Shown here: piece after piece, positions 26,901 to 34,794 of the stretch
Position numbering within the stretch: the first letter of the stretch is position 1
How the letters are laid out: each line of letters opens with the position of its first letter
From: Gammaproteobacteria bacterium
GTDB taxonomy: Bacteria; Pseudomonadota; Gammaproteobacteria; SZUA-152
Length of the DNA stretch: 36,962 bases
Assembly: GCA_022627515.1 (NCBI GenBank)
Contig: JAKEGK010000283.1
Span: 1-36,962, forward strand
Direction of reading: 5' to 3'
Translations under genes and position numbers: made by a program
Notes under the pieces: generated by a model
Told to the model about the DNA's origin: nothing
Databases searched by the model: none
What the model saw: only the letters and a program-made list of their open reading frames with translations

Positions 26901-29900
26901 GTTTTCCCACTAATTTGACCACCACCAATGTGAGTGGTCACGATCACCGTTTATTAAATGTGCGCCGCTGGCCGGGGCAACCCACGATGGATATTGTGGA
27001 ACCGCCGCGCGCGCAATTGCTGGCGGAAAATCCTGCACCTTATCAATTAGTCGGTGACCAAATGGTAGTGCGTGTCAATGAGCGCGCTACTGAATATTAT
27101 TTCTATGGTGCGCATCGGCCGCGTTTACGCGGTGAAATTGCTTTAGACCGCGGGCTTGGAAATTCGCATAGAATCAATATTGGCGGAATAGTTCATACGC
27201 CGAGTACCACTGATACGACGGTTCAAGGTTCGTTGGAATTATTTAATACGGTTTTGGCGGCACGCCCGGTACAGGCGAGGGTTGAGCCTGTTATTGTTGT
27301 GGAGACGGTGCAGCGTGGTTCTGGCGCATCTATTGTAGTAGACGGCGGTTCTTCACCGGCATTGGAAACCGTGGGAGAAGGCCGGGGTTCCGGTGAGTTT
27401 GGCCATATAAACCAAGCAACGCAATCGCAATTAGTCAGTCACTTCAATACCTACTTAACCACAGGCTGGCCCAGTGCGCCGGGCGCCATCCATGCGCAAG
27501 TGGATGGCAGCAGCCATTTAGAATTGCAGTTAGGCGGTGCGGCTATTGCATTTCCGGACAAAAAAACGCGTAACAGTGACGTATTAAACCGCTTGTATGA
27601 TAGTGCCAACACACGCCTGCGTGCTACCGGCGATGTACCGTTGAGCAGCGGCCGCATAGACTTAACCAGTACCTACGGTGTGCCTGTGATGGGCACGGCG
27701 GCTCAAGTGGTAGTCGATACGAGTCATGCCGCGTTTATCGGCACTGACTTAACCGCCACACCGCTGGAAATTACTGTCAGGGGAAGAACCACGGAAATTA
27801 CCCTGGCAGCGGGCGACAGCGCGGCAGGTGTGTTGGCCCGAAAAATAGCCTTAAATGTGGAAGGTGTGCGTGCTTGGGAGACCTCCGCCAGTCAAGTAAA
27901 AGTACAAACAGTGGCAGTCGGTAACGGCATACAACTGGAAATCCGCAAGCGCTTGGCTTCGGGTGATTTTCATCGGCAAAACAGCGGCGAAGCGCCAAAT
28001 CTTGCAATAACAACTACGGGTTGTAGTTTTAGTGGTGCCATCAGTGATTCCAATGCATTAGCACCCAATCAATGCTGTGCATTGATACACGACGCGGTGG
28101 CGCGTGCAACATTGTCATATAACAGCAATGTCGTGATTGACCAAATTCAAATGGATGGCAATCAGTTGGTGATCCGCGTGAACAGTGGGCATACCGTTAA
28201 CGCAACAGCGGCGAAATTCAGTGGCGCAACGGATCCGTTTGGTTTCAGCCAAAATGGGCCGGAAGAAATCCGCTCCACGAATCTCGCAAGCAGCGTGGAT
28301 CTAAACGGCCCTGGTTGGGTGGAGTTGGAAATCGACGGTAGCCCGGTGATCATACCTTTTGATGCTGAACCCGCGCGTGTGGATCTGGTGCTGACCGAGC
28401 GTTTACCCACCAATGGTGAAAATCTGACTTTAAACATAAACGGTAGTGGAAATAGCACTTTGGCGTTTACTGGAAACGAAGGCAGTGTGAATGACATCGC
28501 TAGTGCGATTGCGCAGCATTTTAATAATGTGTCCGTGCGCTTGGCCTATCGAATTTCCTTTGAAAACGCATTGTATGGTCAACCCAGTCACACACTGCAA
28601 CTCAATGATGCTGATGGCTTGGCGATGGCGGGTTTTCTGAATGATAGAAGTATTTATACCACCACCGCGGTGTCTGCCGCGGTCACGGATCAAATGGCGA
28701 TACCCAGCAATTTAACCGCACCGCAACACGATGATGGCGGACCCGTGAAGGCCTTTACCTTGAGTGAAACAACGTCGGGAAGTGATATGTCGTGGCAAAT
28801 CAGTGTGCAGGCGGGTTTCACGTTGACTGTTACACTGACACCCGCGGCCGATCCGTTGAACATTACGGGTGGAGGGTCTGTGACTTTATCGACAGCGCTC
28901 ATTCCACCGGAAGTTAAGCTGAATTCACAATGCCAGCGCTATGATTTCCAAATCTTAGACAGTAACAGCAATGTAGTAACCACGAGCCGGTTGCAAATTA
29001 CAGCGTCGCCGGCCATCTTGCGCAGCGAAGGCAATTTTTCTGCTACGCTTCCTAGTGATACCGTATTGCCCATTACCGTTGTTGAACCGGATACCGCCAG
29101 CACAACAGTGGAGCGCGTGTTTTCGGTGGATATGAACAGTGTTGCGTCCTTGGCCGATGCCGTGCATCGCTTGAACGCGCAAGTACCGGCTATACGCGCA
29201 TGGATTGCGACACCAGGCGGCAACCAACGCCTGCATATTGAAAGCCGTGGTTATGGCCATGCATGGAAACTTCGTTTGGGTAATCCCATGCTGTTATTGG
29301 CGTTGGGTTTTACCGAAGCGCAAATCGATCTTAATGCACAACAAATTGAGGTGGACGGCCGTGGCGATGTTCGCAATGGTGAAAAAACAACTCAAGCAGA
29401 AATTCGCGGTGCGTTACAGCGCATTGATCAATGCGCCACACAAGCGTTATATACAACGGGTACACCGCGGTCCCTGCAAATCGAGCACAGCGGCACCTCA
29501 GATCTTGTGTTGCGCTCCATCGAAGGTCCCGTCACCATCGAAACTGAACCGGCATCGCTTAAAAGTGCATTAAATGTGTCGGAATCGGGTGGTATTGCAA
29601 CCATCGCCCCGGTCACAGCTAATGTGGCTTTGGACTGTGGCATCATCAATGTAAAAGCCGGTGGCCGTAGCGTGGCTGTGGTGCGTTTGTTCGCTGAGCA
29701 TGCCACCGTAGTTGCCGCCGAACCTTTGCCAGCGGCGGGTTCCGCGGCTGAAACTCAACAATTGATCTACCTTAAAGCTCATGCAATCGGCATTACCATT
29801 GGCACAGGCACTACATTACCAGTGGGGCCATTGCCCGCAGCTATCGCGAATTTAACCGATGCAGTGGCCTGGTATGCAGAAAATCTACCAACAGAGGTGT

Positions 29901-32254
29901 GGATCGGCATCAATACATCGAACCATGTTGTAATGCAAACGAGACGGCGGGGAAACGTAAGCCTGATACTTGAAATAGATTTTACCAACTTTATGAGTGA
30001 AACTTTTGCTCCCGGAGATACGTTGTTGGGTTTTGTGGTGGCGCCGGCAAGCGGAGGCAATGTCTGGCAGTTCAGTGGGCAAGGTTTTGGTAATGTGCTG
30101 GATCTGAATGCGGTGCCGGTTTGGTTCACCACACCGGCAAGTATTGAAGGCTTTTTATCAACAGCAGCTCAACAAGGCGCCTCGCGCCAAGCGATTTACG
30201 ATGTGGAAGTCGATACATCCGCCGGACCAACGGACCTACGTATTCGCAGTCAAGTCGCAATACGAACCTTGCGGCATCCCGTTCCACCGGCAACGAATCC
30301 GGCGCCCGGCGGTATTCAGTTTAGTGTTGCAGGCGGCGGGCTGACAGGTACCTTGTTGGAGACGAATTTCTCATTGTCACCGCCGATTCAGCCTGGCGAA
30401 CTAGCGCTGGAAGTTACTGAAGCCGGGACGACACGGAGCGTAGTTGCCCTAATAGCAGGTGCACCAGCACGCCTGCCGCAACTGATAGTTCCAACTAATA
30501 TAAGCGTGCTGAATGGTAAAGGTTTTGATATTGTCTTGATCAGCACGGCTGGTACGGTTACTTATAATGTGCAATTCACCGGTGTTAGTGGCCTGCGGCA
30601 GATAGCCGCCCAAGTGGAACGGCAATGTCATTGGAATGTACGGGCTAATATCATTAGCAGTGCTTTGCTTGTTGAATCTGTCGGTGCAGGTACGGTTTTT
30701 CGGTTAGATTTAAATGCACCTTCTGTGGTACCCAACGCGGTAACCAACAATAGTGCCACAGGATTTGTCGCCGGATCTGTCGCATCGCCGGCGATGTTGC
30801 CACTGAGTGGTCGTGGGGGCGGTACTGTACCGGATATGAATAATATTGAAGCGGATCATTATAAAGATGCGCTGCTTGATGGATTTATTAATGAAACCAC
30901 TGTGACGGATGGCGCCAGCCGCAGTGACCGGCAACTTGATTGGGGCACCTATATAATCCGCCGCGTTACGCCACCAAGTTATTTTACTTTGGCGTCACAA
31001 CGCAACGGCTGCATATCTTCACTGGAAACCATAGTGTACGCAATGCCGGGATTGGTGTTGAATCGGGATATGGAACGCGCGCCGGCTATTCATGGCAGCG
31101 TATTATTATCGCTTCCAGAAGTGACGACACTGGACAGCGATACTTTTAATTTGCCCGCAGATGCCACTCTCAATATTGAGCTTAATAACAACGGTAACAT
31201 TGAAGATTTACCCGCGCAGACTGTTGTCCCTGTAGCATTTTCAGCGGGTAATTATACTGCCCGCGATGTGGCGCGGCGTATTAATGAAGAATTGTTCAGC
31301 CGGGGTGCTGGACGTGCGGCGGCTTATCCTGACGGTCAAGTCGTGGTGGAAACAGCGGCGCCGGGATTGGCGGGCAGCGTCACCATCCCCGCACCGGGCG
31401 TTACCACTACGGCGGCCGATCAGACACTTCTGCAAAAATTGACAGGCGCGACTAATGAGCTGAAAGCTAGAGGATGGCCGGGTACCGGATTTGGCAACCC
31501 CGGTGATGCGCTGCGTCCTGGTTATCGTAGCCGGAATATCGCTAACGCCCAGGCTAATACACAATGGATATTTAGTAGTGGAACCGTAACTGCGACGATC
31601 AATATTACCAGTGGGCAAAGCCTGCAAGATATCCAGCGTGCCGTGGACAGCGCATTGGCCGCTCCCACGGGGGGGGCAGCCCGTATCGGTATATGTTTAT
31701 TGGGTGTGGATGACACCCTCTATATTGAAGCCGCCGGAAACACATTAACATTGCAGGTAGTGGTCAATGGTAATACCTTGGCAACCATCGATCCCGGTAA
31801 ACATCAACCCGGAGGTACCCCGGAGCGTGCCGAAGAACCCGCCGTTGGTTTGAGGCGCACCCATGAAATACGCACTTTCTTGTTAGCACGCGACTACATC
31901 GGCGACGGTGATAGTGATCAAGTTGACAACCTAGGATGGATTCGCACGCCAGCATTCGCGAATAATTTACCAGCAGCATATGATGATCGAAAAGGCTCGC
32001 CGGCATGGAACTTATCGTTACCTCTCGGCCGTTATTTAATAGCGGTGCGTGCTGATGCAGCAAAGACCCGCGACTACCACCAGAGCGGTGAAATGGTAAT
32101 CTCCGGTAATACGCATCCCAACGAAAGCCAGCGCCATTTTGTACATCAAGTCCGGTATTGGATGAGCTTTGACAATGCCCCAACCTTGGGTATCGGTAAA
32201 CTTGTGCAAGAATCGACGACGTACTATGTAGCAGACTTTTTGTGGCAAGGGTAG
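23975..32254 (+). CDS. Giant multidomain protein: membrane segments, M23 peptidase, HxH-rich repeats and repeated modules
   Basis: ATG at 23975 after GGGAG (23963-23967) gives 2759 residues. Residues 1-280 are mainly helical. About 420-590 contain four to five hydrophobic segments (for example WWTLALTFVCALLALIALIL and GMFLLLLSGALLIAGVLPFF). Residues about 610-760 carry the M23 (LytM-type) peptidase set: His639, Asp648 in YAYDF, YFHLS, and His743-Leu-His745 in HHLHFH. At about 830-990 are two copies of a module with three HxH motifs each. From about 1140 to 2600 there are about ten repeats of a small module, each with a helix such as TARDVARRINEEL then short strands. The last 140 residues form a separate beta domain. 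M23 enzymes cut peptide cross-links of peptidoglycan. It ends the structural operon. Anchor, wall-opening tip or giant effector are all possible. Confidence 0.75.
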   Translation: MSLGYALLHRNRIQVALDAGPRKRTYDDLTDFAFGILGTSSGDLTEGVVDFAQSRMQLINNIVEQQMERFIGENGPFSFIQNLLDRIGSIEGIADLSSGFFSYLGNTDGISLRGSLRQWVDKLCDAIPDLSGEALNQFLMDQVEGITAVLERPLVSGQRDVTAHRAFRAAVTLRTYISDGLENAPWADAEFDVRSMLCQLLHQVVDGIDDTAIAGFVEFIQSFQSEYGGLLHASFSFSASVNVSTGDGPQGMPDGDISYLDEVKAVAHPQPGAFWGVDLATNILATFFLIWESVRTDNYKDRWSDGTLSVITILWHATHTLLRSAWPEQINRQRGDDSGGNIFKNWIFTDQGNFAINLLLRLFQSFHDGTASNWALSFAQRLLKYFSNVTIIRSFYYFTRSVWYFKDRASVDNPEPVSMVRMFWAVWGPMSWIATFFSFFTSWDDFSLEKGFKTRTNVLLGLGLGLGFVTGYIVLWVLAGQRPGSLRIAPDWWTLALTFVCALLALIALILILADLESDSKGAAIAGAVIIGVFSLLGIGLPALFHYRTEEYNLTAEIFIEIGMFLLLLSGALLIAGVLPFFLWWFFIDDGRDKHGLFNNKDADHSPYKLPFRSGENWLCGQGVHGIFSHIPSDVRNDHDIDNEYAYDFNEKENKNAFAARDGIVIDVVKDNENGSDNANSIEVMHTEWHSGHDPGDDDERVLTYSEYFHLSRNHVWIDIGYRFVQGVHIADIDSTGRSAQHHLHFHAEEYQRRVPTTDSPPADARRNITIPVVFQDSSTHRFRNFPFLAWIPGKGHIPGKPLSMAYYTSNNEEHDPLVNPLVISLDEQGTPTHEHWILIDKTLIENGPLPASLTVRTTVNDNHFHEITLTQQQLASILRMQELSGVNVSQVNGHQHALIGYKYQQAVIDIWLSQNGNPEHGHWLSINQRNLGWEWGTIPANQTLTAASALTGAAAHTHDITLNHQQLFDLLRRRRFPTNLTTTNVSGHDHRLLNVRRWPGQPTMDIVEPPRAQLLAENPAPYQLVGDQMVVRVNERATEYYFYGAHRPRLRGEIALDRGLGNSHRINIGGIVHTPSTTDTTVQGSLELFNTVLAARPVQARVEPVIVVETVQRGSGASIVVDGGSSPALETVGEGRGSGEFGHINQATQSQLVSHFNTYLTTGWPSAPGAIHAQVDGSSHLELQLGGAAIAFPDKKTRNSDVLNRLYDSANTRLRATGDVPLSSGRIDLTSTYGVPVMGTAAQVVVDTSHAAFIGTDLTATPLEITVRGRTTEITLAAGDSAAGVLARKIALNVEGVRAWETSASQVKVQTVAVGNGIQLEIRKRLASGDFHRQNSGEAPNLAITTTGCSFSGAISDSNALAPNQCCALIHDAVARATLSYNSNVVIDQIQMDGNQLVIRVNSGHTVNATAAKFSGATDPFGFSQNGPEEIRSTNLASSVDLNGPGWVELEIDGSPVIIPFDAEPARVDLVLTERLPTNGENLTLNINGSGNSTLAFTGNEGSVNDIASAIAQHFNNVSVRLAYRISFENALYGQPSHTLQLNDADGLAMAGFLNDRSIYTTTAVSAAVTDQMAIPSNLTAPQHDDGGPVKAFTLSETTSGSDMSWQISVQAGFTLTVTLTPAADPLNITGGGSVTLSTALIPPEVKLNSQCQRYDFQILDSNSNVVTTSRLQITASPAILRSEGNFSATLPSDTVLPITVVEPDTASTTVERVFSVDMNSVASLADAVHRLNAQVPAIRAWIATPGGNQRLHIESRGYGHAWKLRLGNPMLLLALGFTEAQIDLNAQQIEVDGRGDVRNGEKTTQAEIRGALQRIDQCATQALYTTGTPRSLQIEHSGTSDLVLRSIEGPVTIETEPASLKSALNVSESGGIATIAPVTANVALDCGIINVKAGGRSVAVVRLFAEHATVVAAEPLPAAGSAAETQQLIYLKAHAIGITIGTGTTLPVGPLPAAIANLTDAVAWYAENLPTEVWIGINTSNHVVMQTRRRGNVSLILEIDFTNFMSETFAPGDTLLGFVVAPASGGNVWQFSGQGFGNVLDLNAVPVWFTTPASIEGFLSTAAQQGASRQAIYDVEVDTSAGPTDLRIRSQVAIRTLRHPVPPATNPAPGGIQFSVAGGGLTGTLLETNFSLSPPIQPGELALEVTEAGTTRSVVALIAGAPARLPQLIVPTNISVLNGKGFDIVLISTAGTVTYNVQFTGVSGLRQIAAQVERQCHWNVRANIISSALLVESVGAGTVFRLDLNAPSVVPNAVTNNSATGFVAGSVASPAMLPLSGRGGGTVPDMNNIEADHYKDALLDGFINETTVTDGASRSDRQLDWGTYIIRRVTPPSYFTLASQRNGCISSLETIVYAMPGLVLNRDMERAPAIHGSVLLSLPEVTTLDSDTFNLPADATLNIELNNNGNIEDLPAQTVVPVAFSAGNYTARDVARRINEELFSRGAGRAAAYPDGQVVVETAAPGLAGSVTIPAPGVTTTAADQTLLQKLTGATNELKARGWPGTGFGNPGDALRPGYRSRNIANAQANTQWIFSSGTVTATINITSGQSLQDIQRAVDSALAAPTGGAARIGICLLGVDDTLYIEAAGNTLTLQVVVNGNTLATIDPGKHQPGGTPERAEEPAVGLRRTHEIRTFLLARDYIGDGDSDQVDNLGWIRTPAFANNLPAAYDDRKGSPAWNLSLPLGRYLIAVRADAAKTRDYHQSGEMVISGNTHPNESQRHFVHQVRYWMSFDNAPTLGIGKLVQESTTYYVADFLWQG

Positions 32255-32288
32255 TTTAAATGGCATTATTTTCCCAAGGTAGCTACCT

Positions 32289-33095
32289 ATGCAAAGCTAT
32301 AAAGTGGTAACAATAGCGCTTGACAACGTTCCGTCGCCGGAGTGGAGATCGTTATTGAAAGGGATCGAGATATGGTTCGCGAATATTAGCCGCAATCTGT
32401 GCTGTATTGGTTTTGACATACTACCCTATGTTGCACTTGGCGTAAATCAATATTATTTTACACCCGCAGGTGGCATGGGCGCGCCACCTCGTAACTCACA
32501 AACCTTGATAAAACATGTGCTCGATTGTTTAGATGCAACGGTTGTGCAACAATTTGAGCACACTGAGAAACACTTATTGGTAATTGCAAATTACGCATTT
32601 AAATCCCACACGTGGCATTTACATAATCGGGGATTGCGCTATTCGATCGTGCCTTCAAACGCTACCTTCGGCGCTGTAGCTCATGAACTTGGACATTTGC
32701 TGTTTGATTGGCCTGATCTTGATTGGGAAAAGTCGTTAGGTGAAGATTGTTTAATGTCATTAGGTGCTTTACGTTACAATGGCACTCCCGCGCTGCCATG
32801 TGCGCCGTTGCGTGTCAAGCAAGGCTGGATTGATCCGATTGTTGTTGATCAACTAACCACAGTGCAAGACCTCAGCATAAAACAAATCGGTACTATAAAT
32901 TGGCAACGACATAATGTTCTCGTCGAATATCGCGTGCGCAAAGAAACAGCTTGTTTATTAATCTATTCGAATAAATATGAAGGAAAACTTTTTCATCCAA
33001 AAATTATTGGTCGTATTCCGGTGACTAATTCCGATGGGAGGAATTTAGTGTTAGGCCTTATCGCTCCCAAGCTTCGATTGCGGTACTCCTTTTAA
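32289..33095 (+). CDS. M6-like zinc metalloprotease, likely effector
   Basis: The 268-residue protein has HELGH at residues 132-136 inside AVAHELGHLLFDWPDLDW, followed by CLMSLGALRYNG and APLRVKQGWIDP. The HExxH motif gives two zinc ligands and the catalytic Glu133. The downstream LM-x-x-G and LGW-like QGW pattern is that of M6 (immune inhibitor A) proteases. The third ligand is not certain. There is no signal peptide and no membrane segment, so export by the usual route is unlikely and delivery by the neighbouring machine is plausible. AAGG at 32275-32278 is a weak ribosome site. It lies 34 bases after the giant gene and could be cotranscribed. Confidence 0.72.
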   Translation: MQSYKVVTIALDNVPSPEWRSLLKGIEIWFANISRNLCCIGFDILPYVALGVNQYYFTPAGGMGAPPRNSQTLIKHVLDCLDATVVQQFEHTEKHLLVIANYAFKSHTWHLHNRGLRYSIVPSNATFGAVAHELGHLLFDWPDLDWEKSLGEDCLMSLGALRYNGTPALPCAPLRVKQGWIDPIVVDQLTTVQDLSIKQIGTINWQRHNVLVEYRVRKETACLLIYSNKYEGKLFHPKIIGRIPVTNSDGRNLVLGLIAPKLRLRYSF

Positions 33096-33486
33096 TTGTA
33101 AAAATGCGGTCAACAGAATTCATACTCTGCCGTATTTGTCATATTGGTCTGTATTAATTTCCAGACCGATGTGACAGTGGGCAAGAAGGCGGTGTAATTT
33201 ATCGATGCGCCGTCCGTCCATCCATCCTATTGTAACGGACTGCGGTATCTGCCGTTTTTCTCTTTGGACGGCTCAAGCTTTTCAGCGTTAATTATATATG
33301 TATACGCTACGATCAATATCAGCAAACTCCCGGTAACGCATTGAATTCTGGTTTATCGTTACACAACTAATGAAAGCATTAGGACGAGACAACCGAATGC
33401 AGTAAGCGTAACGAGAATCCAAATGAAGTAAAAAAACGTGGATATAAGGTAAGGGAATCCATATTGCACAAATTAATATAGGGAAA
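33096..33486. other. Gene-free stretch between protease and RNase genes
   Basis: No supported gene. GCCGTCC (33209-33215) and GGACGGC (33266-33272) could pair around an inner AACGG/CCGTT pair (33234-33238 with 33252-33256), and a run of five T follows the inner arm. This may be a terminator or another RNA fold, but the outer loop is large. On the minus strand, short frames are open between about 33280 and 33140 without start codons. A promoter for the RNase gene is likely here, but no clear boxes are visible. TAGGG (33479-33483) may be the ribosome site. Confidence 0.4.
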
Positions 33487-34518
33487 ATGAAAATGAAGAT
33501 AAAAGTTATTGCAAGACTCATATTGATCATTACGTTATTTTTTAGTGCAAGCAACATCGTATTGGCCAGCATGCCGGCAACCGGCAGCATAACCGCAACA
33601 CAATCGTGCGAGGCTTATGTTTCCAAAAACAAACTCACCAATCCCGATCACACGAAGCTCGTCGTTAATAAAAAGTATTCGATTTTTGAAGCCAACAAAG
33701 CGAGCAATCCAGACTGGTTTCGGATTCGTATCGATAACGCCAATCCGCCCGAACGCTGGGTTGCCAGGTACTGCGGTACTGTCGATGTGCAAACAGGTGG
33801 TGGTGGAGGAGACGGCGGAGGGGGTGGCGGCGCCAGCAACGCCTGCCGCACACCCGGTTTGGAAGATAGTTATGTATTGGCGTTGAGCTGGCAGCCCGCG
33901 TTTTGCGAAACGCACCGCGGCAAACCCGAATGCCGTATTGATGACAGGAAATCCTATCAGGCGCGCAATTTCACGTTGCACGGCTTATGGCCCAATAAGG
34001 CATCGTGTGGCGCTAACTATGGATATTGTGGTGAAGTGCAGGATAAACCCGCGGAGTTTTGTGATTATCCTATGCTTTCACTGTTTACCGAGACACGCAG
34101 CAACCTGGGGCAGGTGATGCCCAGTGCCGCGGCGGGCTCCTGTCTGCAACGCCATGAATGGTTCAAGCACGGCGCCTGCCAAACCCGATGGTCAATTGAT
34201 GAATACTATGAGGTGGCGATCGATCTTACCCGGCAATTTAACGAGTCGGGCATTGCCTATTTTATCTCCCGTAATACAGGTAACACAGTCACGGAAGCGG
34301 CATTTATCAAAAAAGTTGATTGCGCTCATGGAGACGGCGCTCATAAACGCATAGAGTTGAAGTGCCAGGGTGGTAATTTGGTGGACGTATATGTCAGCTT
34401 GCCAAACACGGTTAATGAAGGTGCCGGACTAGGCGAGTTAATGCAACAAGGTCAGGGAGAATTCAAATCCAATTGTGGGGGCCAGTTTAAAGTTGATCCG
34501 ATAGGATTTTTACAATGA
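33487..34518 (+). CDS. Secreted ribonuclease T2 family protein with N-terminal SH3-like domain
   Basis: The 343-residue protein has a Sec signal peptide (residues 1-27, cleavage likely after VLA-S). It continues with a beta-rich domain resembling a bacterial SH3 (about 30-100), a glycine linker (about 104-116), and an RNase T2 domain (120-343). Both conserved active-site segments are present: FTLHGLWPN with His165 and HEWFKHGAC with His223, Glu224, Lys227 and His228. These enzymes cut RNA through 2',3'-cyclic phosphate. The many Cys residues suggest disulfides and therefore periplasmic or external action. A signal peptide on a possible toxin beside an injection system argues for separate secretion or loading outside the cytoplasm. 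ATG at 33493 is an alternative start. Confidence 0.92.
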   Translation: MKMKIKVIARLILIITLFFSASNIVLASMPATGSITATQSCEAYVSKNKLTNPDHTKLVVNKKYSIFEANKASNPDWFRIRIDNANPPERWVARYCGTVDVQTGGGGGDGGGGGGASNACRTPGLEDSYVLALSWQPAFCETHRGKPECRIDDRKSYQARNFTLHGLWPNKASCGANYGYCGEVQDKPAEFCDYPMLSLFTETRSNLGQVMPSAAAGSCLQRHEWFKHGACQTRWSIDEYYEVAIDLTRQFNESGIAYFISRNTGNTVTEAAFIKKVDCAHGDGAHKRIELKCQGGNLVDVYVSLPNTVNEGAGLGELMQQGQGEFKSNCGGQFKVDPIGFLQ

Positions 34519-34560
34519 AAACTTAAATCACAAGATCATTGAATCTCAAAGGAGGGAGTT

Positions 34561-34794
34561 ATGTACGTCATGTTACGCGCCAATGGATTCCTTTCCAATA
34601 TCCGTCATGAAATGCCCACAGGGCTCGCTGCATTTATCATTGCTGAAGTCTTTTACAAGTTTCACTCCTTTACGCTTGAATGTTTAGCATTCCTCGCGAC
34701 CTGGTTTGTGTTTAGCTGGCTGGCCAGTGTGGTGAGTTCCTTATTGAAGGGTCGCAACAAGGAGGTGAGCCATGAGCAAGAAAAAGTCAATTAA
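34561..34794 (+). CDS. Small membrane protein, 77 residues
   Basis: AAGGAGGGAG just before ATG at 34561 is a strong ribosome site. The protein has two hydrophobic segments (about 19-33 and 36-62, including LECLAFLATWFVFSWLASVV) and a charged tail (KGRNKEVSHEQEKVN). Family unknown. Its last 23 bases overlap the next gene, in another frame, so the two are probably made together. It may be an anchor or an immunity-like partner, but there is no direct evidence. Confidence 0.6.
   Translation: MYVMLRANGFLSNIRHEMPTGLAAFIIAEVFYKFHSFTLECLAFLATWFVFSWLASVVSSLLKGRNKEVSHEQEKVN

Noticed and set aside
33140-33290. Antisense short gene in the gap between protease and RNase
   Set aside because: Two frames are open at once and neither has a start codon or ribosome site. 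Both can be chance in a stretch of this length.
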